DNA of 64,000 nucleotides from Allacma fusca (GCA_947179485.1 OX359247.1:6291060-6355059); one strand, 5' to 3'. Positions 24,292-38,330 are shown, counted from the stretch's first letter. Made by a program: numbers and translations. Notes: generated by a model not told the origin, from the sequence alone.

Positions 24292-25911
24292 ATGAGTCAA
24301 CAGTCGGGTAGTGGCCAGAGCTGCTCCGAGGACTCCACGGAGTCTCAAAGTGGGTCAACGTCCAAACCGAAAAGCGATTTTGGGAAGAAGCACCGCAAAC
24401 TAGTGCGAATACTGACAGTCATCGCGTACATTATCAGGTATTAGTTGGAAAATTGCGTCAAATAGGTTCAGTCAACTTTGTTTTGCTTCTCTGTTCTGTT
24501 TTCTGTAAGTTGCTCATTAATTTCCCTCAACCTCAATCCCTTTTGCAATTCATTTGCTCAGAATCGTTCCTTGAGCTTCTCGGCTCTCCCATACATGGGT
24601 GGTGTGCATTTCCAAAGATTGTAGTTAATGATGCCCTACCATAGTGTTCTCAGAATCACCGTGTAAAAGTGTTCACGATGTGTATCCATCTATGTATCTA
24701 GTGGAAACATTGCATTAGTAATTCATCCTGGAATAATAATCCACCACAGAATGAAGTCTTCACTCCCCAAACCTGTAGCCACAGTCCACAAATTAGTTTA
24801 TTTACAAGGCTGTCATCTCATACTATGCTCTTTCCCCTGGACTTTTATGACTAGTACTTTCCCTGTTTTTACCCCTCCAGTAAGTTCCAGATGACAGTTT
24901 AGAATGAAGTTTTGTAGTCTTTGGCAACGTATTTGCATCATGTAGGAAACCTCATCCCATTGAGTCAGGCGACACTCTCATCAACAAGTTTCCTAGTTTC
25001 CCCTAGAGATGAAGTAGTCTGAGTATGTTACAAGTAGTCTTTGGAAGTTCCTTCTGGGAATCCTAAATGTTCCAGAGTCCCATTTAACTAGATACATGAA
25101 TTTGTGTATAGAGATAGATACATTAAATGCTTAGGACAGGGATGATTAAAGTCTCCATAATTTACGAGCAGCTTTGGAACTCCGTAAAAAAGCTAATAAC
25201 TATTGAGGTACATATGGGAGATGTTCCAGTTTGAGTAGCCCAATGCAATGTTCCGTACCTTGAGTGTCTGCATAATTAGTTGGTATTTTTTATGTATAAT
25301 TATGTATCAAAGGCTGAGCCTTTCACGTATGTATATATAGATATACATATAGTTACGTGTTCGTGTGTGTGTGTGTGTGTGTGATGGATGCGGGCTGAGC
25401 CACTCTGTAGGTTTTTGGTATTAGTAAGAAATGAGGAGGAACAAATTGGATTCGATGGATATTTCATAATTATTTCAGTGTATCGACGGCAGCAGTCCTC
25501 CTTAGTGCATACTACGTTTTTCTTTGGAAGCCGGCAACTTCGAGCTCCGCAACCGAGTCTCCGACCACACTGGCTATGGCAAGATACTCACACACTCTAA
25601 GTCCTTCCTCCTCCCATGGTTCACTTCGATACAACTCGTTTGCTCTACCTGCCTCACAGTATGTTGATAAGCACGCGAGTTCCTTCAAAACCAGGAAAAG
25701 TATGTACCACTACGGGAAAACTAACTACCCCCAGATCCCCACACCACAAGGACTAGTGCAACACTATGAGGACAGCACTACTCCTTTACCCGCATCACAG
25801 ACCAGTTCCCAGGGCACCCCTCAGATAGACCCCACTAACAAAACTAACGACGGCACCAAAGCCCCCATCTCTGAGATCATGAATGTCTTGTCCCCCTCCA
25901 AACGCGTGTAG
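24292..25911 (+). CDS. InaF-motif single-pass membrane protein (192 aa, two exons)
   Basis: Exons 24292-24437 and 25479-25911; the intron splits an AG|T Ser codon. The N-terminal 30 residues are Ser/Gly/Gln-rich. Residues about 33-67 form the InaF motif: basic KKHRKLVRILTVIAYIISVS, then a hydrophobic helix and YYVFLWKP. The helix predicts a single membrane pass. The Ser/Pro/Thr-rich C-terminal domain of about 125 residues is not recognised. In Drosophila, inaF-encoded small membrane proteins are needed for TRP channel function in photoreceptors; vertebrates have INAFM1/2. Here the role as a channel accessory subunit is inferred from the motif alone. The start is the first ATG in a good purine-rich context (AGAAAATGAG). 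Confidence 0.8.
25363..25383 (+). repeat. (GT)n microsatellite in InaF-gene intron
   Basis: About ten GT dinucleotides interrupted once by TC, located 96 bases before the second coding exon. Confidence 0.9.
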
Positions 25912-28900
25912 CCCATCATCTCATACTCAGCCTGGTCCACAGGCTTTGAATTCAAAAAAAGCATAGTGTCAAAATGAGCAATTCCTTTATATCTTTGGGA
26001 TTTTTGGAAAATATTATCCCTCCCCCCCCCCATTGACCATTTCATGTAATTAAATAATTATATGTAGATGACAAAGCATTCTAGATTTTTCTACGAGACT
26101 GAATTTCTTCTACGGGAGGGTGGGAATGTGCGTAGGTTTTACACGTAATTTATTAAATGTTACATAATCAACATGATATTTTAAATTATTGTGTAATGAG
26201 CAGTCACTATCACTATAGGTTCACAGATTACATCTCATATTTCCGGCAGTTCAAGATCAAGTTAAACAATTTAGGTACCTTTATACTGACATGAATTGCC
26301 GAGGGATTTTAGTAATTATCTATTTCCCCCCCCCCACTTTATTCCTCTATTGGTTTGAAAAGTTTGGGCATTGTTACTCTTCAAGGTTAGCATATACATA
26401 TATGTCAATGTCAAGTCAGAAATGTCTTTCCACATGAGATATTTTGGAACGTTTTATAATAATGTCTGATGATAAGCTAGGAATTCGGAGAAAGGCAGGA
26501 GGGTCTGGTTTGTTACATCAAGCTCTATGCACTTAATTGTCATCCAGATTGTTTAAATAGAAGATACAAATGTTTTATAACTTTAAATCCGTGGCGAGTG
26601 GCAACGATTCCAATAAGCACATACATATAGTTTACATTGCAGAAATAGGTAGATACATAATTACTTTAATTTCATTGTAATACATGTGCAATTAACTGCC
26701 TCTATCTTTCCTCTGTACCTAAAGTTGTACCGCTGGAGGAGGAGTTAAAAGATTGCACAGACTATCAAAAATATGTAGCACTTTGTGCAGTATAATGTTA
26801 TGTGACATCATGTACAAGGACATATGCATGTAGCATCCTCCAGGATTATATTCGGTATTTCTCTAACATTGTATGAATTTATATTCTCGTGCTCTTGCTC
26901 ACGGCTCAGAAATTTTAAATTGATGACAAATTCTCACCCTGAACATTGCATTGTCAGTATAGTGAACTCTATCCCCACAGTTTATTTTGTTTCCTGTACG
27001 GAGTTTTCCTTGCAAAAGAAAACTTGTTTCCTTACCCTTGAATTTTCTGGTTGACTAAGAACGACAAAAGGAGGGCGTTCAGGGAATTATTTTCTGACAA
27101 GGAAAATAGCAAATTAAATTACGGCTCGAGACGACAGACGATTATCACAGAAGCCTCTTCATGTATTCTCGTGATCCGGCGGTGAAAACATTTGAAGGCT
27201 TTCGGGATTTTATTTGGCTTCAGCTACATACTACAATACGTCAGCATCATTTGAATAATATTCCAAAATATTATCCGAATGTGCAACGTGATTTCATGGT
27301 AGTAGATTTACGTATCTACTCCGGACTTGGTAGAATTCAGAATTCGTCGTGAGGCAATGTTCAAATGAAATAACTTGGTATCCTCTGGAAATTTCCTCAA
27401 TAAAAATTTACGCGTTCCTGGGCAGAGTGGCCATTAAGGTACAGGGAATTTTACATTCACGGAGGAAGTGAGCCAAAAAAGTCATCATATGCTTCAAGTC
27501 TTATAAGTAAACACAGTGGTTCCCACGTTGTATGTATGTATATAAGTTTCCCCCCGTTCTGAATTCACGTGTGAGTACATCCATGTCTCTCTCAAAATTC
27601 ACATTTCAATTTACTTTGTGCCAGTACATCATGGACTTATGTATGTACATGTGTATATATGTACCCTGGGAGAAACCCGAAAATGACTGGAAGTAAGAGG
27701 GGAAATTTTATGTAGAAATATTGAGGCATTCTAGATTGAGAGTACAGATAAACAATGCAGAAGCTCCGTATGGAGCTTCTAGATTTTATTTTGCAAGCAT
27801 CGGCACTAACTAAGTTGTAATTATTTTTAAAACGTGTAGGTTTGAACCAATGCAATGGTTTAAAAGCCTTGAATATGTTGTTAGCTCTGTTAGCAAAATT
27901 ACTTTGATAATCACGTTTGAAATGATCTCTAGAACGGATATACACCTGACCATATAGTTTTATTATCTTGTTTACACATAATTACATATGTTGTGCAATG
28001 TAACGGCTAAAATGAAAGCTCGATTCGTGTGAAATGAAAACTTACTGGAAAGATTTGTACCAAGGCTATATTTAATTATATATATGTATATACATATATA
28101 ATGATTTATTAATAAAATGTCAAAAACGTTTGAGACCTTGAGCGTTAGCGAAATGAATTCTTGGATTGGGAAACACCACAAAGATTATTACCATAATAAG
28201 GGCTGCGAGGATTTCTTATACATTCATATACACACTGTGTGTCTCTCTATGTCCTGTGTAATTATATATGTACATATGGATCCCTTCCTAAAATTAATTT
28301 CCTCACATCTCTGAGCATACTGCAGTAGAACTACAGAAATAGAATTCATAATTGCTCCAGGCAACTACATTTTAATGCGATCCATGAAAGCATAATAATT
28401 AATTAGTTATTACATGGAAAGACCTACAATTCTCTAGGAAGTGATTCATTTTGCACCCTTGAGTAATTAGTTCAAATTGATGGGAAAATCTCACAATCAG
28501 CATATATAAGTGGCAATACCAAAAATAATGGCACAGGATTTAACAAAATAACCCCAAGCTTTGAGACCAACCTTTCAGATCCGAAATTTTCTAACCGCAT
28601 GTCACCCCCTGAAGTAACATAGATTTTCCCTGGAAGTTCAAACATAGATTTGAAATGACACCCACGGGGATCAGGTGAAACATGGTGAGGTTGGAAGAAA
28701 AAAAACATTTAATTACAATATTTTGCTTCCTTTTTTGTGTGCCGCACTCTCAACTTTTATTCCGCACGCTGTAATGGGTTGTTTACCAATTAATTATTGT
28801 TGCCTAAAATCCTCCCCATAGCAAATCTGATGCACGTGTCCCCAGTGGGATTGCCAAGAATTCAGGTAACTTGATGCCCATTCCATTTTTTGTACTGTGT

Positions 28901-28941
28901 CTATGATACCATCCAAAAACTTTTTATCGGTTCTCTCTTTT

Positions 28942-28983
<42 letters not shown>

Positions 28984-29374
28984 TCCTCTCTCCCGTTCAC
29001 TTTGTGGGTCATTTAAATTTAAACTAACATGCACAAATCTTGAAACACCTGACTTAATCATCTGAAATGAAATAATTACTTGTGCAAGTATTAGTAGATG
29101 TAGAAACCCTGTTTAGAAGATGCTCATCCAAAGAATTACTTTATTAGTGTATGAGCAGGGAATAAAAGTTCTCTTTTAGTGGTAACTTTAAAATCCATAA
29201 CCTCGTTGGGTTCTCGAGGGAGCTTTCTCTGCCCTATTTGTACACATACTGTACGTTTCCCTGAGGCCCTGTAATATTTACTGTAGAATGCAAGCATGTG
29301 CCGAGTATATCTATAGTGTAGCCGGTTGGACTTTACTAAATCAAGCAATTCATCAGAATGTGATGGTTATGTAG
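25912..29374. other. Region without a supportable gene
   Basis: Contains the 3' flank of the InaF gene, a C8-10 tract near 26020, TATA/CATA-rich runs and the CT microsatellite. The 63-codon frame at 27161-27352 has unbiased-looking composition but no known motif or splice partner. Confidence 0.4.
28941..28981 (+). repeat. (CT)n microsatellite
   Basis: An almost uninterrupted CT run of about 40 bases preceded by a degenerate pyrimidine tract. Confidence 0.95.
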
Positions 29375-29836
29375 CTCCTCCGAAATCTGAACGACATCAC
29401 CCGATGTGAACTGTACCAAAAGACGAGGAGGATCAAGGAGGACGTCGTCTTCTATGAACAGCATGTGAACTGTCCGAAGGCCGGAAGTAATGAGAAGGAG
29501 ACTAGGTCGAAATGTAACGTTACTTACTGTAAACTTAGGTGCAATAAAGCCTACTTCAGTAGTAAATGTTTCCCTGGGAATCTCCCTCCAAAGAGTATTG
29601 CTCCCGACACCACAACAGCAGGTGCTTTCTTTCCCGCAGAAATCGATTACCCGGCTAGATACAGTCATATAAATGTGTCCGCGTTACTGGAAAAGCATGC
29701 CTTAGTACGAGTCAATGTGGCATCTGTGATTATGGGAAGTGCCTCAAATATCAGCAAGTTTTTTGATGATTGTAATAAATTTCTAATCAATTCCACTACT
29801 AACCTTACAACAACACATGCTCACAATAAAGAGTAA
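29375..29836 (+). CDS. Cys-rich terminal exon of an unrecognised protein
   Basis: After an acceptor (GGTTATGTAG) the frame runs open for 153 codons and stops at 29834-29836. It includes NDITRCELYQKTRRIKEDVV, YEQHVNCPK, SKCNVTYCKLRC, SSKCFPGNLPPK and HALVRVNVASVIMG, with eight Cys, and ends in an N/T-rich tail with NST and NVS glycosylation-type sites. The Cys pattern and the short hydrophobic strand near the end recall extracellular parts of DEG/ENaC channels, but the second membrane segment is absent, so this is only an impression. A competing frame on the opposite strand (29336-29668) is less protein-like. Upstream exons were not found. Treat as a probable partial gene. Confidence 0.4.
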   Translation, partial: LLRNLNDITRCELYQKTRRIKEDVVFYEQHVNCPKAGSNEKETRSKCNVTYCKLRCNKAYFSSKCFPGNLPPKSIAPDTTTAGAFFPAEIDYPARYSHINVSALLEKHALVRVNVASVIMGSASNISKFFDDCNKFLINSTTNLTTTHAHNKE

Positions 29837-30953
29837 CAACGCTGAACTCTGTACATAAAGTGCTACACTCAACAACATGCTCTGTATAATCTGTTCCAAA
29901 CACGGGATCTTCCATGAATCCATTTTGGAAAGTTTCGAGAGTTGCTTGGAATGTATGGTTTATTCTCTGTGATATATTTTTCAAATGACATGCTTTGAGA
30001 TGACAATGCATTTTTAGCTCATTTATTTTTTGGGACACAAAATAAAATGGTCAGCTCTTCTGGGGTAAATAAAATATATTAATCATTACATCATTACAAG
30101 TAAGTGTATAGTCTGTATGAATGATAAATTATTACAATATTTTACATTGTCAAATGTATGTCTGGACAATTATTACCCTGGAATTATTCCAGTTATTAAA
30201 TTATGTAAACAAATTCAAGTTAAGCTACCACATACATACATAATTATATGTGTACATACGTACATAAACTACTGTATTCGCAGGAGCCTTTTGGGGAAAA
30301 GTGCGAATCCTAGTCGACTACAACACTTTATATTACTTGTATGGAAACGCTCTTGACTTTTAGAGCGTACATCTGTAAAAAGACATAATTCTAATAAAAA
30401 CGGCAATCTGTTTACATCATGTGGAAAATATAGCCTAATTATTCTGCAAGGGATTATTCTTACGTAATAGTGTCATCCACATATGTGCATGTAATAAATA
30501 CAGAGTTACATAATAATTATGGAATTACATAACAAATAATTTGCTAAATTATTAGAGCACAACAAAGAGCTTTCACAGTCTAAAAACATGCTATCAACTT
30601 ACAAATTACTATCCCGACTCGATTCCGACCTTGACTCTCGGATTACAAAACAGATATGTACATATAGGATGCTGAAACCACATCTTCTCAACCACAATCT
30701 CAATCTGCATGCCTGGATATGAAAGGAACTGAGTGACTACAAACCTCCCAAGCTCCGGGATAATGAAATACCATGGATGATTTAATAGCCACAATTAGTA
30801 CGTACATAATTGAACGCAATTAAATGCTATGACAGGTGAGCAAAAACAAGATGACAACGGAATGCTACCAGTAGATAAGCTTTCTTTTTTTTGTGGGAAT
30901 CATTAGGATGAGCTGTTCCGTATGAGACTTTCTGGATGAGAGGAAAATAATAA
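29837..30953. other. Region without a gene
   Basis: AT-rich 3' flanks of two convergent transcription units. No repeats or motifs stand out. Confidence 0.4.
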
Positions 30954-33900
30954 TTACAGAGTACAGTGATAAACTTGTTTCGGGTTGGGATACAGGGAGG
31001 AGTTGTACCGCTCATTGACGCTATAATGACAGTGCTGAGGGTACCATGGGGTCTCCGTTCGGTTGTAGTGACAATCAATTGAAGTCATAGCAGGGCATTC
31101 GTAGAATTCCGGGATGACTGCTGAAGAGTAATGGTAACTCATGGATTGGGCCCAGTTCACAAAGCCCACTTTCATGGCTTTCCTCACCCGTTTTGCTGAT
31201 CTCCGGAACTCCTGGAAATAATAACAGATATCAAGTGCTGTTCCAGTCCCTTTATCATTGTACTGTGTGAATTTAAATAAAATTCTTCTTGACATTTATA
31301 TAATAGGGAATATTGATTCTGTGCATACATTGCCTTTACGTAAGCCTCAAACCCCTGTGAAGTATGTATTTGTGAATGTGATGTAAATACAAATACATTA
31401 TGTACATATCCCAGTTGTAAACATCATTATGTAGTTTACAAAGATTTTTCCCTGCGAATCCGTTATTTCCTCTTCAAGCATATTAGTTATTACACTTTTA
31501 CAGATTCCACTCCACTTCATCTTCCTATAAAAGCTCTAAGGAATTTAGTAGGTGAAAAAGGGTATCGTGTAGTAAGTTTTAGTAAAATAAAATATTATGT
31601 AAATTCGGGAAAACATACACAGCTTGTTGATCTTCTTACAGTATCAATAACTTCAAAATATTTATGAACAATCCCTCAAAACGTAATTTAGTGACGCAAG
31701 AGGAGAGGTTGACTATAATTTAGCATCATTAGTACAGTCTCCCTAACTTTTAGACCAAGCGTACTAATTTTCTTATAATCCTTTGAGCGTGCTCAAACTT
31801 TGATTTAAAGCTACAAGGATAAAGTTCAGGGCGGACGAGTTACGCTGGCTGGATCCAAATATTTACGGAACGAGAGATCTGAAAAGTATCTATTTCCAAG
31901 GAAAACGACGCAATATGTTGATGTACAGTAGGAGGGGATGCATAAATTGAATTTAACAATCCATACTCACCTGGAGCTGTCTATTTAGCTCTACTTTCTA
32001 TGCTTCTGTGAAATGTCTACCTGCGAATTATCCACTTCAAACTTATTATACTGCTTTCCTCGAAATCTTCTTCCCACACAATTTCCGTATCTTTCAAGGG
32101 ACATAATGGGACAGACGGCATTACGTCGTGTCTAGTTTACAGGATCCGTATCATTCCTCATTCCACCTCACCTGCCTTTGCAAACCTCGAAAACTAGTTA
32201 GTTCCTAAGTAGATACATACATACATATCTATGCACACGTTAACAAGGCTTACATACATACATACATACATTGGCTCTGAGACAGATACAAACATTTTCC
32301 GAATTGAAATATTTTGGTGAACATGGGTTCTGAATAACCACAAGCAAGGAATTTAATTCCGCAATAATAATTATTGCATCCAGCTTGTGTAAATACTTAT
32401 ATACCATTACTTTAATTTTAATTAACTAGATACTTCCAGCATGTTTGCGAAATACCTTGTAGGAATAGAAGGAAACTGTAACGTGTCACTCAAGGCATTT
32501 TCTGCAAAAGAAATATTTCAAGGGGCTCTTATTACGATACCAGATTTTCCTAGTTTAAATCCCTACCTCAGGTTTAATTTGATTCCAGATAAAAACATTG
32601 TCTCGGCAGCAAGATCAAAACCGACAATTCAATAGCAAAATTCTCTTTCATACCAAGGTCGAATGGTTAATTATAAACGATACGCTGAAATCCTTACTGG
32701 TAGAATTTGAGCTTATATTATAAGAGGAAGATAATTACCTACATAATTGGGTAACCTCCAACATATTTACCCTTAAAGGCAATTATACCAACATGGTACA
32801 TTCCCAGAAGTTGGCACGGTTCGAAAGAAGGAAGAAAAAAAGTACAGAGTATGAAGAAATAGTTTCCCCCCACCCCTAGTTTATGCAGAAAGGGAAAACA
32901 TTACATCCTTTTTCAAGTACCTATTTGTTTACACGCGAAATACCAAATTATTGAAGTATATGTAAAAAACTGAAGTGGCAAATTCTGAAAAGTCAGTAAC
33001 GTTTTCGAAAGAGATTGACAAAAAGCAGATTTCTCAAAAACTTGTGCTAAAATGTGGGTTATAATATTTGTGAGTGTATTTTTCTCAGGAAATACGGAAT
33101 CTTTTCGTTGGAAAAACCTCCTGCAAGGAGAAGTTTTTCCAGTAGATATACATATATGTAGATATATACAATATGTTTGGACGTGGTGGTCCTAATTACC
33201 ATAATTCAATAAGTATAAAAGGCTGCAGGCTCCGAATGAATTGTCAGAAACGTTTCTAAAAATACATTAATAAACATTAAATTGTGGGTGTTAATCCGAA
33301 GAAGATCGAAGAGGTAATTAGCCGATGGGCTCTCCATACATGTGCTGTGCTTCTCAGGATTTTTAATTTTGCTCCAAATAAGCACAAATCATATTTTCAC
33401 TTTTTCCAAAACTACTTCTAATTTTACTCCATTTCTTCGATCGCAGTATCGAGATCGACAGTGTTTGGCCTAGAGGGATAAAACAAGCTAAAAAAGACAT
33501 GGGACAATATATGCATAAACATTGGGAATTGAATAGAATTGATCAATCCTCCTCACATGATCCAGGGGGCTAAAGGGTATCTTGGAACCCGGTGTATGAT
33601 TAATTCCCGGAAGTATTTGATGAAAATATTTCAGTAAACCAGGGGTTACAAAGAAAGTCGTAAGAGTTATAATGAATCCCATTCTACAGGATATTTTCAA
33701 AGAATACTACATATGTACATACACGTCGGATATGTGTACTTGGTTAGAAAGAGTAAGCCACCCAAGAGTTCTAAAGGGGAAAGTAAAGTGTAATTAAAAT
33801 CAAGAAAATCAAATCACTCCTGTGTAGTAGAGCCTGGGACATGTATTGTAGCTCATTTCCAGCTCCAGCCCTTGACAATGAGAAAAGTACAAGCGTATAC

Positions 33901-35616
33901 TTACATATGTCAGTTGCTTGTGAAAAGTGATATTCTCGGAAAGTATTGGGTTACTTGCTTGTATGTACGTGCGCTTCGTTTATCCCATTATTAAATTTTT
34001 GAGAACCCTCCCCAGAACAAAAGAAGCCCAGCTAAATTAAAAAACAATTAAATTTGAGCTACCATTAGCACTAAAACTTTTCAATTACCAATACCTTTGA
34101 TCAAATAAGGAAGGATTTAGTTTCCGGAAAGAACCCCCGCAAGGATAAAACAATTTAACTAAGTCTCAGGAAATTTTTCCTACCAAAAGTACTAACTTGA
34201 GGGATATTCTCTGCCGCTGCATCTTCTCTTCTCCTATGCCGGAAATTGTGGAAAGTTTCCTGCTCAAATGACTGACTGTATACCAAAAAAGGCTTCCAAC
34301 CCAGGGCTAGGACTACAATAGCCACAGAAGTTCAACACCCTCTAACAATGAGGCTATTACACCTAATGGGAGATAAATTGTGACAAATAAGTTGGAATAA
34401 CATTCCGTAAAACCCTTAAAACTCTGCTATTCCCCGTACAGGTCCAGGATGTCAAAAGGTAACCAAAGATCAGGCATAACAATTTCTGGGACTACACAAT
34501 AGTTCCAGGTTATCATGTAGTAACTTTGTATAGGTACCTATAGCAAATTACATTGTCCATGGGAACATAGTTCCTCCTTATATACTACTCTCATGTATAA
34601 TAGGAATTCTTACATTAATACATAATAAATAAGAAAGAAAACTTTGGAATCCCAACGGCTTCCGCAAAACGTACATATCTATATCTACATAAGGACGGAA
34701 ACAAACGAGTTGTAAATATTTGCTGAGAACCAAAGCCCCAGAAATATTTAATGAGTTTGAGGAAAGCAAGATTTCTAGCGCAGGGAAGTATAATAACCAC
34801 ACAAGAGTTTGCAACTTCAATGATGCATGAAATTGATTGTTGATTATCTCCAGTAATGTGGCTTAGTTTGGGAACACTTACCCCAAGTGAGAGTTTTTTC
34901 TTGGGAATTTTTATCATTGCAGCATCAGGAGCAGCAGGGAGGCTGACAGAATTCCCCTGGTTTTGATCTCCCTCTCCACAGCCCTTATTCCCCGTTGGGC
35001 TGAAGCACTCTGAGGCAGTTCCGTTGGAAGACTCATTCCTCTCATGGAGCCTACATGCTGAGCATTTGTTGGTGTCGTTAGAAAGTGACATCGGCCTGTA
35101 AGTAATTCCATCCTCCGCATCATTGGCTGGCGTCGAAGGATAGTTGCTATTTACTTCTAGTTCCGTCCGGGTGATTCTTTTCCGAATGTCATCCCCCATA
35201 ACATTTGATGACGGGCTGGGTTGACGGAGGTCTTCAAATAAAATCCTATCGATATCATCATCGTCGTCTTCGTCAGCTCCGAGCAAAGCAACGCCCTGAC
35301 AAATGTCAACTTGAACTTCTAACTGGTGGTCTGGAGATGACACATTTCGCGGCATTGGTGCTTCCTTCCTTGATGCCGACCGAGGGGGGATGTCAATTGA
35401 ATTTTCCTTATCGGAAGTAAGTAGCTCATCATTTAGCTGATCATCGAGAAGTTGACAACGTGACGAGCTGTTTCCCTTTCGCTTCAGTCGCCCGGAGGAC
35501 CGGAATGCTAGAAATTTGTTTGATGTTGCAGGGGAATCATTCGCTTCGGAAGAGACTTTAGACTTTTTTCTTTTCAATGAACTGAAAAAACGATTCATGC
35601 GTCGTCCCACGTGCAT
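30954..35616 (-). CDS. Unrecognised protein (about 330 aa, two exons)
   Basis: Exon 35616-34882 (245 codons) ends in a consensus donor (GGG|GTAAGT), and exon 31211-30954 (86 codons with stop) follows an acceptor (TTTCCAG). Both junctions are phase 0, so they join in frame across a 3.7-kb intron in which nothing else was recognised. The first ATG gives MHVGRRMNRFFSSLKRKK. The N-terminal half is basic and Ser-rich. An acidic stretch (DEDDDDDIDRILFEDL) is followed by a Ser/Asn/Thr-rich part and IKIPKKKLSLG. The C-terminal exon is distinctive: basic EFRRSAKRVRKAMKVGFVNW, then Tyr/His/Cys-rich sequence (YECPAMTS, CHYNRTETPWYPQHCHY, YNSSLYPNP). Family unknown; the disordered N-terminus with a compact C-terminal module suggests a regulatory or adaptor protein, which is inference. 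A further small exon in the intron cannot be excluded. Confidence 0.6.
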
Positions 35617-35639
35617 GTTTTTTTTTTTACTTGACAAGG

Positions 35640-38330
35640 ATTCAATTTCGGAGATGATTTTTTTTTCTTTTCACTGGAAATATATCCCCCTGCTCACTGA
35701 ACACCGTTTGGGAATTAAAAACTAATAAATAATTCCAAGAACCTACTCTTGGGACTTTTGATTCGAGGCTATATACCTACTCACAGTAGTCCATCATTAG
35801 GAACTACAATATACAGAAGTATCTATCTCAGTAATTGTTTGATCTCGATGTTAAAGTGTATCTATACTTTTGTGAAAGTAGGGGAGTGTGAAGGAAATCC
35901 AACTTTTAGCTTATTTTTGGAAATGAACCTTGTATTCACGCATGAAAAAGAGCAAAACAAACATATACGAGCGCACTTGAAAGTTTCCGAGGCTCACAAC
36001 TTTACTAATGTAGGGCCTTGTGAATGAATGCAAGTTAATTTCTATCTTTGGGTCCCATACGCCCAATAAGCCTCTATATGTTCCGTATCTGTGTTGAGTG
36101 TAATGAGTATTTGAACACGGGACTGCTGTCAGGCCTTGATTTTAGATTAGTTTCAATTTACAATGATTAAAGGCACTTCGCTATTGAAGTATTCTCCTCC
36201 CCCGTAGCTCACTTGCCTGGCAATAATCCTTGCATGGACAAAGGTGCTATCGTTGGTATTTCCAAATAGTACCATGCCTGACTCCATTGAGGAATAATTC
36301 ACTGGGATATTTGTAACTATACTTGTCTTTATCAGATAATTTTTAGTGCCGTAGAGTCCCCTCCCCGGAATTCAGGTAATATGTTTATAGGGACAGAGAT
36401 CTGGAAGGGGAATTAATTCTGGAATAATTTTTATTGACTAAAAGTATACAGTTTCTGCGTCGTTTCAGCTTGAGTAATGTGATCTAGTTTTGTCACGAGG
36501 TGACTGTGCCTTGAGTCTGTATCTTTTTTATTGTGTCTTATCTACAGGGTCTTTTGATAAACAACCAGGATTGGATTTGTCCTGTTCGTCTCGGAGCATT
36601 TATGTGTTTCCCCTTCACGTTCTACTACATAGTACATATGGTGGGTCTTGTCTGTGTGAGTTAAAGTGTATCTATATATCTGTAGGCTGTAGAAAACAAT
36701 TATTATTGAGTCTCTGGATTTTTTGGTTGAGTCTTGGATCGGATGAATTACGCACACACAAATTCTGTTCATATAATTATATGTGTACGCTGTGCAAGAC
36801 GTATTAAAGGTTCTTGGAGGAAAGAGAGAATCCGTCCTGGCAAAGTTTCTTACTCACTAGAACATTGGGTCTTTGGTCCTTCCGTACTAATCTGCAGATC
36901 TTTTGGGTTCTGGGTGACGTCCTATTTTATGGAACTACGTTTTAAACTTCTATTCATGAATGGAGAATCTTTACGGTTTGGAAACACTTTGGTATATTAT
37001 CTGTTCGAGAGAAGATCTCTGGTGAATGCCAAGCATTTACTGAGATACAAATTCCCTCTCACACATGCATATACATATACGTATTGCACACTTTAGAGTA
37101 TCTACTACAGTAATAATTACTGTACTTCAAGTAGAAATAAATGATCCTGGTCTTATAGTACTACTGTTGGGACATGAGTTTCAAAATAAATATTGGACAT
37201 GTTGAAGACTGGGATGAAGCTATCCGTCCACACGTATATAATAGGAGAAGGAAGGGAATGTACAAATATTTTGGATGTGGAGGGAAGAATTTAATGACAG
37301 ACTCTGTAAAGGTGAAATGAGATGAAAGGGTTAAACCAAAGCAGACCTTAACCTCCGGAATGTTACGGATGCGTTTGGATTAACGTGTTTATTATTCTAA
37401 GACCGTGTCTAACGTCCATGCCAAAAGCATAACGTTCACTTTTATTTCTTTCCACAAGGATATTTACCCATACAAATGGGAATGGCTTGTGTATAGATAC
37501 TCCCTCGGAAAATACATTGGATCTGACCGAATTACTTTAGTCATGATGACTGCAGTGAAGGCATCCCAGCACTCCCAGCAGTGTGCAGATTGGGGATGGT
37601 TACAAATATACATACAGAGAAACGTATACATGGAGAAAGTCATTAAAATGACTACTTGGAGGATCGGATGTGCTCAACGTTGGGAACATAGCTAAACATC
37701 AGTTTTTATTGTAAACCTTTTGCTACTAATATCCGTACTACTCATGTTAATGTTTGGGATATGAGAGAGAAGGTAAAGTCAAGGTCTTTTTCTTTAGCAG
37801 CGTATTAGAAATAATGACAGTACTTAATCCGCGAGATGAAATTGTTATTTTGAAATAATAATAACTGGATTGAGCATGCACAGTCTAAAAATCATCATGG
37901 GTTTTCTCATATTTAGCACGTTGTAACTCTCTCTGCATTGGTCCAAGTGATAATCCGGAATCCCTGCAAAGATCATTTGCATTGCTTTCAATGCCAAGCC
38001 AGCTCCACGCGAGCTTACTATAAGGACAGAGAAAAGGTGGAATAATATATTCATATTTCAATCATGAAATATGCAATTATACGTGTAGCCTCCCGGTCAG
38101 TGTAAATATGCAAAATTGTACTCAGTGCTTATGTACATACATGTATACAACATACAACTACATATGTATATAAGTTTGCTGAAGTGCAATTATACCGGAC
38201 TATTTTACAAATACTTTCTCTAATTTCACCGGGCAACGTGACTTTCATTTGTGCGTCACACGATAATTTAATTCTATTAACTTAAAAATATGAGCATATA
38301 TTTTTAGCCAAGTTCATGGGGATCATGATT
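35640..38330. other. Region without a supportable gene
   Basis: Several short frames on both strands (for example 36490-37096) overlap without motifs or splice partners. This is the upstream flank of the gene ending at 35616 and the outer flank of the PHR inverted duplication. Confidence 0.4.

Noticed and set aside
36490-37096. Two frames of 105 and 120 codons
   Set aside because: Low-complexity, no start context, no homology impression; likely chance.
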